NCBI GenBank assembly: GCA_945861315.1
Contig: CAMAUB010000001.1
Location: 1 to 24,658, forward strand
DNA from: Chlamydia trachomatis
GTDB taxonomy: Bacteria; Chlamydiota; Chlamydiia; Chlamydiales; JAAKFR01
DNA: 24,658 bases
Direction of reading: 5' to 3'
Part shown: positions 1-6,380 of the stretch, one piece after another
Numbering within the stretch: position 1 is the stretch's first letter
Layout of the letters: the number at the start of each line of letters is the position of its first letter
The notes under the pieces: generated by a model
Databases searched by the model: none
Told to the model about the DNA's origin: nothing
The model's input: the letters and a program-made list of their open reading frames with translations, nothing else
Position numbers and translations under genes: made by a program

Positions 1-369
1 GATCCCTTTTTTCAGATAGTCCATTGCAAGGTCGTGCCTAAAACGTTCACAAATAGCAGGGCACTCAAAAGAGGATAAAAGGTATGCATTACTACCATGG
101 TGCTGAAGAGCTTTTTGTAGCGCAATGCCATTCATCACAGTTGCAAGCATACCAATTTGATCTGCTGAAGAGCGTTCTAAACCTAAGCTCGCACCTCTTT
201 GCAGGCCGCGAAAAAAATTCCCACCTCCTACAACAAGTCCCACTTCAACGCCGTTTTGATGCAACTGGCTGATTTTTAAAGCAGTGCTTGAGAGAGCCTC
301 TTCATCTATCCCATGTGGCTTTTCACCCGCTAAGGCCTCACCTGAGATTTTGAGCAGGACCCTACTCAC
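1..369 (-). CDS. pyrH: UMP kinase, C-terminal part cut off by window edge
   Basis: Uridylate kinase phosphorylates UMP to UDP in the cytoplasm, the step feeding pyrimidine nucleotides into RNA and, via CTP, other pools. The visible 123 residues are the N-terminal half: the phosphate-binding LKISGEAL near the start, then GGGNFFRG and the A-D-Q-I-G-M-L-A-T-V-M-N stretch typical of bacterial PyrH (amino-acid-kinase fold). The start is GTG at 367-369: an in-frame TAG lies immediately upstream, so it is the first possible start, and GGAG lies about 9 nt before it. It overlaps the end of tsf by 8 nt, which suggests translational coupling in an rpsB-tsf-pyrH operon. The reading frame is open to base 1; about half of the protein (usual length near 240) lies outside the window. 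Confidence 0.95.
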   Translation of the reverse strand, partial: MSRVLLKISGEALAGEKPHGIDEEALSSTALKISQLHQNGVEVGLVVGGGNFFRGLQRGASLGLERSSADQIGMLATVMNGIALQKALQHHGSNAYLLSSFECPAICERFRHDLAMDYLKKGI

Positions 370-1198
370 CTACTCTCCAACGTAGAAATTGTATGACCTT
401 TAGCTCGCTCCCTTTAGAGGTCACTAGCTGCTCAATTGTCATACTTGTATCCTTGACAAAAGGTTGGTAGAGCAAGCACGCTTGTACATAGTAGGCTTTG
501 AGCTTCCCGTCAACAATCTTATCCACGATGTTCGCAGGTTTGTTTTGAACCTGTGCACGAGCGATTTCCCTCTCATGCTCAAGAACTGTTTGTGGAACAT
601 CATCTTTGGAAAGATATTCAGGAGATTCGGCTGCAATATGCATTGCAATATCTTTAGCAAGAGGGGCTTCTTTGCTGCTTCCAACTATTTCCACAAGAGT
701 AACAAGCTTTCCACCAGCATGTGAGTAAACAGCTAACGAATGATTACTTTTCTTAGGAAAGAGCTTAAAACGCTTGACCTGAATGTTTTCTCCCAAAGTT
801 TGGATAAGAAGAGCGCGACGTTCATCGATTGTGTGTTCTTTATCTTTTTTAGATTTTTGTTTCACAAAAGTTTCAACACTGCTAGGTGCAGTGGTGCAAA
901 TTTCTTCAGCAATCTCTTGGGCAAAGGATTGAAACAGTGCATTTTTTACTACGAAGTCTGTTTCAGCATTTACTTCTACAAGAACAATTGCTTTTTCAGA
1001 TTCAAAAAAGGAAATGATGCCTTCATTCGCTTCGCGACTCTCTTTTTTAACAGCAGATGCCATCCCTGCTTTACGTAAGTTTGAAATAGCAAGATCGATA
1101 TCGCCAGCAGCTTCAACTAAGGCCTCTTTACATTTAGCCATGCCTACACCTGTACGTTCTCTGAGGTTCTTGACCATTTGAGAGCTAATTTCAGCCAT
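362..1198 (-). CDS. tsf: Elongation factor Ts
   Basis: EF-Ts is the guanine-nucleotide exchange factor that recycles EF-Tu from its GDP form during translation. The 278-residue product begins MAEISSQMVKNLRERTGVGM, carrying the family's N-terminal UBA-like domain signature (LRERTGVGMAKCKEAL), followed by the dimerisation core with the V-N-A-E-T-D-F-V stretch around residue 80. The frame is open further upstream into rpsB, but ATG at 1196-1198 is chosen because the known N terminus begins there and a strong GGAGGAG lies just before it; the longer N terminus would simply be rpsB read in another frame. It overlaps rpsB by 8 nt upstream and pyrH by 8 nt downstream, as expected for one coupled operon. 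Confidence 0.97.
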   Translation of the reverse strand: MAEISSQMVKNLRERTGVGMAKCKEALVEAAGDIDLAISNLRKAGMASAVKKESREANEGIISFFESEKAIVLVEVNAETDFVVKNALFQSFAQEIAEEICTTAPSSVETFVKQKSKKDKEHTIDERRALLIQTLGENIQVKRFKLFPKKSNHSLAVYSHAGGKLVTLVEIVGSSKEAPLAKDIAMHIAAESPEYLSKDDVPQTVLEHEREIARAQVQNKPANIVDKIVDGKLKAYYVQACLLYQPFVKDTSMTIEQLVTSKGSELKVIQFLRWRVGE

Positions 1199-1925
1199 CT
1201 TTGTCACTCTCCTCCTCTGTCTCAATTGCAACATTGAGCTCATTTTTCTTGTCAATAATTGCTTGAGTTAATGCTGACACAATGAGCTTAACGCTCTTAA
1301 GTGCATCATCGTTACAAGGAATAACGTGATCGACAAGGTCAGGATCGCAGTTAGTGTCAACAAGGGCAAGTATTGGAATACCGAGCTTATTAGCCTCTGC
1401 AACGGCAATGTGCTCGTTACTTGGATCAACGACGATCAAAAGGCCTGGTAGCTTGTGCATTGTTCTTACACCAGATAGGTTGCGATCTAGCTTTCCCTGT
1501 TCTTTTGTCAGCATAGAGAGCTCTTTTTTGGTGAAGCCATCACCACCTGTAGAAACTTTATGTTCGATATTTTCAAGAGTTTTGATTGATCGACGGATGG
1601 TGCTCATGTTTGTCAACATGCCTCCGAGCCATCTTTCACAGACGTAAAATTCTCCTGAAGATTCAGCGCAATCACGAATGACTGATTTCGCCTGTTTTTT
1701 TGTTCCGACAAATAGGACAGACTTTCCTTGAGAAACAATCTCTTGGACAAATTCGATCCCTTTGCGAAGCTGGTGAGCAGTTTTTGCAAGATCAATAATA
1801 TAAAGTCCGTTGCGGATCTCATAGACGAATCGCTCCATCTTTGGGTTCCAACGTCGTTTTTGGTGGCCAAAATGAGCCCCTGCTTCTAATAGATCTTTAA
1901 TAGATACTTCTTGTTGTGTTTCCAA
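1191..1925 (-). CDS. rpsB: 30S ribosomal protein S2
   Basis: S2 is a late-binding protein of the small ribosomal subunit, needed for S1 docking. The 244-residue product shows the family landmarks LLEAGAHFGHQ, RRWNPKM, FVGTKKQA, ERWLGGMLTN and the C-terminal VDTNCDP region. The start appears to be TTG at 1923-1925: it puts the N terminus about ten residues before LLEAGAHFGH as in other S2 proteins, AAGGAA lies about 9 nt upstream, and no in-frame ATG or GTG is available. TTG may limit its translation. It follows a tRNA-Gly gene on the same strand with a 71-nt gap and probably shares its promoter. In Chlamydia, as I recall, ompA lies upstream of rpsB; here it does not. Confidence 0.97.
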   Translation of the reverse strand: METQQEVSIKDLLEAGAHFGHQKRRWNPKMERFVYEIRNGLYIIDLAKTAHQLRKGIEFVQEIVSQGKSVLFVGTKKQAKSVIRDCAESSGEFYVCERWLGGMLTNMSTIRRSIKTLENIEHKVSTGGDGFTKKELSMLTKEQGKLDRNLSGVRTMHKLPGLLIVVDPSNEHIAVAEANKLGIPILALVDTNCDPDLVDHVIPCNDDALKSVKLIVSALTQAIIDKKNELNVAIETEEESDKDG

Positions 1926-1951
1926 GCCTTGTTCCTTTAGTTTAACACGGC

Positions 1952-1974
1952 ATCCTCTCTCTTTCGGAGAGGAT
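1952..1974 (-). other. Hairpin in the rpsB leader / after tRNA-Gly
   Basis: A perfect 8-bp inverted repeat (ATCCTCTC and GAGAGGAT, 7-nt loop) lies between the tRNA-Gly gene and rpsB. In the minus-strand RNA it would sit 22 nt after the tRNA 3' end and 26 nt before the rpsB start. No U-tract follows, so it does not look like an intrinsic terminator. It may be a processing or stability element that separates the tRNA from the mRNA, or an S2 autoregulatory structure; the sequence does not decide between these. Confidence 0.5.
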
Positions 1975-1996
1975 TTCGGTCTTGGGTTAATAATTT

Positions 1997-2067
1997 AGCG
2001 CCTGATCAGAATCGAACTGACGTAGGTAGCTTGGAAGGCTACTGCTCTACCATTGAGCTACAGGCGC
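1997..2067 (-). tRNA. tRNA-Gly (anticodon UCC)
   Basis: The 71-nt gene folds into a full cloverleaf. The acceptor stem is GCGCCTG (2061-2067) with CAGGCGC (1998-2004). The anticodon stem is GTAGC/GCTAC around loop CTTCCAA (anticodon TCC), and the T arm is GTCAG with loop TTCGATT and CTGAT, including one G-U pair. The discriminator is U, as expected for glycine. No CCA is encoded. It lies 8 nt downstream of a predicted start site and precedes rpsB on the same strand, so tRNA and rpsB-tsf-pyrH are probably one transcription unit. Confidence 0.97.
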
Positions 2068-2081
2068 GATAATTTGGCACG

Positions 2082-2109
2082 AGTATAAAATAAACAGCTT
2101 TAAATGCAA
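2082..2109 (-). promoter_or_regulatory. Sigma-70-type promoter for tRNA-Gly-rpsB-tsf-pyrH
   Basis: On the minus strand a -35-like TTGCAT (2104-2109) and a -10-like TATACT (2082-2087) are separated by 16 nt. The expected start, about 7 nt downstream near 2075, lies a few bases before the tRNA 5' end at 2067. It is divergent from the promoter of the penicillin-binding protein. Confidence 0.65.
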
Positions 2110-2144
2110 ACTGAAAGTTGTTAGGTGATAAATTTAATTCACAC

Positions 2145-2150
2145 TATACT
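2145..2150 (+). promoter_or_regulatory. -10 element directly upstream of the PBP start
   Basis: TATACT (2145-2150) ends 8 nt before the ATG at 2159. No convincing -35 is present: the hexamer 17 nt upstream is TAGGTG, and TTGTTA at 2118-2123 is 21 nt away. The predicted start site (about 2157) would give a leaderless or 1-2 nt leader mRNA. No Shine-Dalgarno is present in the preceding bases, which fits. Confidence 0.5.
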
Positions 2151-2158
2151 TATCTCCA

Positions 2159-5100
2159 ATGAAGAGGCGTCAACCCGAGCTGCCAATATCGGAAAAAGCA
2201 GGACAAATATTAAAAGGAATTTTAGTTGTTCTGTTTATTCTGTCAATTCGTCTTTGGTATCTTTGTGTTATTTGCCATAGTGCAAAGCTTGAAGAAGCTC
2301 AAAAGCCTCAAAGACGTATAGTGATTGAAAGGGCGGAAAGAGCCACTATCTGCGACCGTTTTGGGATTTCTCTTGCGACGAATCGGGCAACTTATGAGGC
2401 TGGAATTTGCTACGCTCAGATGCGTCGTATTCCACGAGTGAGTTGGAAAAAAGAGAATGGGTGCAAGGTCAAATGTTATGAAAGAAAAGAGTATATAAAA
2501 CGCTTATCGACTCTTCTTGGAAATACGCTCTTTTTAGACCCAGATCGGATAGAGGATATCATTTATTCAAAGGCAGCTATTTTAGGGATGGCCCCTTATG
2601 TCCTTAAAGAAAATATTTCAGAAGAAACGTATTTTCGCTTGAAGATGCTCGAAAAGGATTGGCCTGGAGTCTACACCAATGTAGCTGCTAGGCGCACCTA
2701 TCCAAATGGAGCAGTTTTGGGTGAAGTTGTTGGACATATAGGCCCAATTAGCCGTTCTGAATATGATTTGGCTATGGCAGAGCTCAAGCAGTTGAAGGAG
2801 CGGGCAGAAGAAGAGGGGATAGATCTTTCTCATGAAATTGAAAAAAAGAGTTTTACGTTTAATGACTTTACAGGAAAAGTTGGTGTAGAAGCTAGTTTTG
2901 ATGCGCGGCTGAGGGGATCTCATGGAAAGCGGGTTTACCTTGCAGATACACGAGGTCATCTGCTGCGCGAGCTTAATGAATCTGAACCATCACAACCTGG
3001 AGAGAAATTGACGCTTTCTATTTCATCGCAATTACAAGCGTATGCCGAACAACTTCTCACAGAATATAGCGGGAAAGATGAAAGTCAAAGATCTGCTTGG
3101 GTAAAAAGAGCGCAGTTAATTCCAGAGAGGCGCCCTTGGATAAAGGAGGGAGCTATTGTGGTGATGGATCCAAATAATGGGCAGTTATTAGCTCTAGCTT
3201 CCTATCCTCGCTATGACCCTAATGACTTTATTCGTAATCAAGAGCCAGAATTTGAACGTATAAGAAATTTTCGTGTTGGACGATGGCTTGAGACAGAAGA
3301 TTACTTAGGAGCAATTTGGGATCGGCAAATTCCTTTAGCGCGAGAAAAATTTAATGTAAAAAAGGGAACATTCTATGAAGAGTCGCTTGAGATTGGTTGG
3401 AATGAGTATCTCTCTTTCATTCTCCCCAAGAGTTCAACAGTACGTACAGTCATTGAGAAAAAAAACCAGATTCAAGATGCAATTGATGTGCAAAGATCAA
3501 TAGACTACTTACTTTTTATCTTTGAAGCTGAAAATGTCTCGATCACTGTAGCAAAAATCTTGGATGCTATTTATTCTGAGGAAGATGTTCCAACAAAGGT
3601 CATGATTAGCCTAAGTGAATGGGAACATCTCAAACAGAGAATCTCCTTTTTTCAAGAAGAGATCGCGCTGATTAAGCAAAGGCTTGCGCCCTATTTTGAT
3701 ACAATTCCATTGAATGAAGAGAAGTTGCTTCTTGTTGACCTCTACCGTTTATGCATTGATCCCATGCTTTTTAATTCTTGTTTCGAAGGGTTAGTGGGAG
3801 AGCAAACTCTTCATGAATATCGAGAGATTTCAGGCAGAGTTGCCGCGATGCACTCTGTTGTTCGAGATATTGTGCAACAAATATTTAAAGATCACGAATT
3901 TAAGGAATGGAGAGAGTGTAAATTCAAACGCTTTTTGGCCCAAAAGAGAAAGGAGGAGAGGTTTGCAAAAAAACGGTACGCCCGTCCCTATTTAGATTTT
4001 CTTGATGAAGTTGAACACAAGATGTTTGAGGAATTTTGGGCAAAAAATCGGTTGGTGCTACTCTCCATTTTCCTAGCAGGAGAGCCTAAATCCTATTTTT
4101 CAAGTGGTTTGGGTATAGACTCTCCCTATGCAACTGTGCTGCTTGGTTGGAAAAAAGAGTTGGAACAGGGTGCTCACCTGGCATTATCTTGGTACAAAGA
4201 TTACTGCCATTTACAAGAGCTTGTTTCTCAATTTGACGCTTCTATTCTACCAGATTACTTCAAAACCTTGAGGAGTTTTAAAGATTTAGGCCGCCCTCTT
4301 TATGGAAATTATCCAAGTCTTCGACAAGGTGATGGTATGAGGCTTGAAAAGCACTTGGCATGTGGATTCTACCCACGATATGGATTTGGTTATGCTCGCT
4401 CTCACGCCTTTCGGCAAGCAACAACACTTGCATCGATTTTTAAGTTAGTTCCAGCTTATGAAGCGCTTCGGCAGAATTATTTTCGTTCAGATCAGAAACA
4501 TGATCTCAATCCTCTTGTAATCATTGATGATAAGTATCGCCATGCAACAAAGGGGTGGTATGTAGGTAAAACAAATGGAGGAAAAGAGATTCCTCTCTAT
4601 TATAAAGGTGGGCGCCTTCCTCGATCAGAGCATGCTGGTATTGGAAGGGTGGATCTTGTTAAAGCCCTTGAAGCCTCGAGTAATCCTTATTTTGCTCTTC
4701 TTTCAGGTGACTTTTTTGATGACCCAGAAGATATTTGCGCCGCAACCTCACTTTTTGGATTTGGAGAAAAAAGTCAAGTAGACCTTCCAGGAGAATATGC
4801 TGGATTTATACCAAATGATGTTGCTTACAATCGAACAGGCCTCTACTCCATGTCCATTGGCCAACATACTCTACTTGGAACACCGCTTCAAGCTGCTGTT
4901 ATGCTTGCCTCAATTGCAAATGGAGGTGCTGTCTATAAACCTCAAATCATTCTCAATGAGAAACCTGAGGTAAGGTGGAATTTGTTTATGCCTAAAGAAA
5001 TCCAAAAGCCCCTTCTTGATGGGATGCGTGCAGTTGTTATGGGTGAAAAGGGGACAGCTCGCTTTTTGCGCTCTCAATTTCCCTCATCGCTTGTTAACCG

Positions 5101-5380
5101 AACAATTGGAAAGACAGGAACAGGAGAAGTCATTGATTGCTATGGGCTTGATGTGACATCACGCGCTTTAAAGAGTAAGGTTATCTGGTTTATTTCGGTC
5201 ATCAACGATGAAAAAAATCAACCTGAACTTGTGATAATCATCTATCTTAGGGATGGTGAGTTCGGTAGACTTGCGGCCCCGCTTGCTTTAAAAATGGCTC
5301 AAAAGTGGCATGAGATTTGCGTGAATATGACGTCTAAGCGAATAGAGGAGACGTCGCATGGGGAATTCACCAGCAGCTAG
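2159..5380 (+). CDS. Class B penicillin-binding protein (PBP2/FtsI type) with large internal insertion
   Basis: This is a monofunctional D,D-transpeptidase that cross-links peptidoglycan peptides in the periplasm, 1,073 residues long where 570-650 is usual. A short basic cytoplasmic tail is followed by one membrane segment (about 18-37). The PBP dimerisation domain follows (R-A-T-I-C-D-R-F-G-I-S-L-A-T-N, the RRTYPNG stretch, GKVGVEASFDARLRG). The transpeptidase domain opens with VVMDPNNGQLLALASYP near residue 337, but the catalytic S-I-F-K is only at Ser759. The other motifs are S840-S841-N842 and K985-T986-G987. The almost 400 extra residues between are mostly charged and helical. From memory, Chlamydia PBP2 (CT682) has a similar overall length, so the insertion is probably a phylum trait. 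It lies upstream of the TPR gene and overlaps it by 23 nt. No Shine-Dalgarno precedes the start. Confidence 0.93.
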   Translation: MKRRQPELPISEKAGQILKGILVVLFILSIRLWYLCVICHSAKLEEAQKPQRRIVIERAERATICDRFGISLATNRATYEAGICYAQMRRIPRVSWKKENGCKVKCYERKEYIKRLSTLLGNTLFLDPDRIEDIIYSKAAILGMAPYVLKENISEETYFRLKMLEKDWPGVYTNVAARRTYPNGAVLGEVVGHIGPISRSEYDLAMAELKQLKERAEEEGIDLSHEIEKKSFTFNDFTGKVGVEASFDARLRGSHGKRVYLADTRGHLLRELNESEPSQPGEKLTLSISSQLQAYAEQLLTEYSGKDESQRSAWVKRAQLIPERRPWIKEGAIVVMDPNNGQLLALASYPRYDPNDFIRNQEPEFERIRNFRVGRWLETEDYLGAIWDRQIPLAREKFNVKKGTFYEESLEIGWNEYLSFILPKSSTVRTVIEKKNQIQDAIDVQRSIDYLLFIFEAENVSITVAKILDAIYSEEDVPTKVMISLSEWEHLKQRISFFQEEIALIKQRLAPYFDTIPLNEEKLLLVDLYRLCIDPMLFNSCFEGLVGEQTLHEYREISGRVAAMHSVVRDIVQQIFKDHEFKEWRECKFKRFLAQKRKEERFAKKRYARPYLDFLDEVEHKMFEEFWAKNRLVLLSIFLAGEPKSYFSSGLGIDSPYATVLLGWKKELEQGAHLALSWYKDYCHLQELVSQFDASILPDYFKTLRSFKDLGRPLYGNYPSLRQGDGMRLEKHLACGFYPRYGFGYARSHAFRQATTLASIFKLVPAYEALRQNYFRSDQKHDLNPLVIIDDKYRHATKGWYVGKTNGGKEIPLYYKGGRLPRSEHAGIGRVDLVKALEASSNPYFALLSGDFFDDPEDICAATSLFGFGEKSQVDLPGEYAGFIPNDVAYNRTGLYSMSIGQHTLLGTPLQAAVMLASIANGGAVYKPQIILNEKPEVRWNLFMPKEIQKPLLDGMRAVVMGEKGTARFLRSQFPSSLVNRTIGKTGTGEVIDCYGLDVTSRALKSKVIWFISVINDEKNQPELVIIIYLRDGEFGRLAAPLALKMAQKWHEICVNMTSKRIEETSHGEFTSS

Positions 5381-6380
5381 AGAGCCAAATTTGGCAAAAG
5401 AGTACTTTTGTCAGGGGATAGGTAAGTTTCTAGATGGGAAATATGAAGAAGCTCGAGAAGAGTTTCAGCGTGCGATCGATTTTGATCCAACACTTCCACT
5501 TGCTTATTGTTACTTGGGAATTATCTCCCTTGAGCTTGGCAACGTTGAAGTGGGTCTTTCTTGGTGTGAGAGGGGACTTGAAGTAGATCCAGAAAATGGC
5601 TACCTCCACTATTGCCTAGGCGCAGCCTTTGAGCGCAAAGGGATGCCTGAGGAAGCCATTGAGCAGTATCAAATCTACCTTGTTGATCACCCACGCGATT
5701 CAGAGTGTCTCTTTAGCCTAGGTTGCGCATACGACCAATCAGGTGACTATAAGCAAGCAATTAAATTTTATAGACACGCTCTTCATTTAGATGAAACCCA
5801 TTACAAAGCTTCCTATAACTTAGCCCTTGTTCTTGCAGAGCAAGGAAACACTAAAGAGGCGATCGAATTTTTAGATAAAACCATCAAGGTGAACCCAACC
5901 TATTGGAAGGGATGGGTAAAGCTCGGACTTTTCCACTCTTTTAGCAAGAGGTGGAAAGAGGCAACAAGTGCATATGAAAGAGCAATAGAATTACGACCAG
6001 AAGTTTCAGATAGTCATTACAACCTTGGTCTGTGCTATTTAACCGCAAATAAACCAAAAAAGGCGATCTCCTCTTTCAAAGAAGCTTTGCGAATCAACCC
6101 TCAAGATGCGGATTCTTCTTTCTACCTCGCTATTGCACATGTTGATATGAAAGAAGATGATCAAGCTATCAAAACTCTTTATAACACTTTAAGTATCGAT
6201 CTTGATCATGAAAAGTCTCACTATCTTCTTGGAAGGTTATACTTTATGCAAGGAGAAAAAGAGAAAGGGAACCGAGAGCTTAAATTTCTAGAAGATCGGG
6301 GCTCTGTTTATCATGATTCGTTGAAGTTGTGCCTGAAGCCGAAGTGTGAGGTAAAGAAGAAAAAAACCTCTGCAAAATAG
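5358..6380 (+). CDS. Tetratricopeptide-repeat protein (CT683-like)
   Basis: The 340-residue soluble protein is built almost entirely of 34-residue TPR units. Repeats begin around residue 13 and recur with the pattern A-x-x-x-L-G-x-x-x-x-x-x-G-x-x-x-x-A-x-x-x-Y/F-x-x-A-L/I-x-x-x-P, for example LAYCYLG, CLFSLGCAYDQSGDYKQAI, ASYNLALVLAEQGNTKEAI and SHYNLGLCYLTANKPKKAI. About eight units are visible. Such proteins are scaffolds; no catalytic domain or signal peptide is seen. The start ATG overlaps the PBP end by 23 nt and is preceded by GAGGAG 7 nt upstream, so it is coupled to the PBP, which suggests a role near cell-wall synthesis. The position matches the TPR gene I recall after pbpB in Chlamydia. 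The final 101 nt overlap the converging polysaccharide gene. Confidence 0.9.
   Translation: MGNSPAAREPNLAKEYFCQGIGKFLDGKYEEAREEFQRAIDFDPTLPLAYCYLGIISLELGNVEVGLSWCERGLEVDPENGYLHYCLGAAFERKGMPEEAIEQYQIYLVDHPRDSECLFSLGCAYDQSGDYKQAIKFYRHALHLDETHYKASYNLALVLAEQGNTKEAIEFLDKTIKVNPTYWKGWVKLGLFHSFSKRWKEATSAYERAIELRPEVSDSHYNLGLCYLTANKPKKAISSFKEALRINPQDADSSFYLAIAHVDMKEDDQAIKTLYNTLSIDLDHEKSHYLLGRLYFMQGEKEKGNRELKFLEDRGSVYHDSLKLCLKPKCEVKKKKTSAK

Noticed and set aside
464..1078. Plus-strand frames of 86 and 112 codons opposite tsf
   Set aside because: They are complements of tsf codons, rich in Phe/Cys/Asn with no motifs; tsf is certain in this place.
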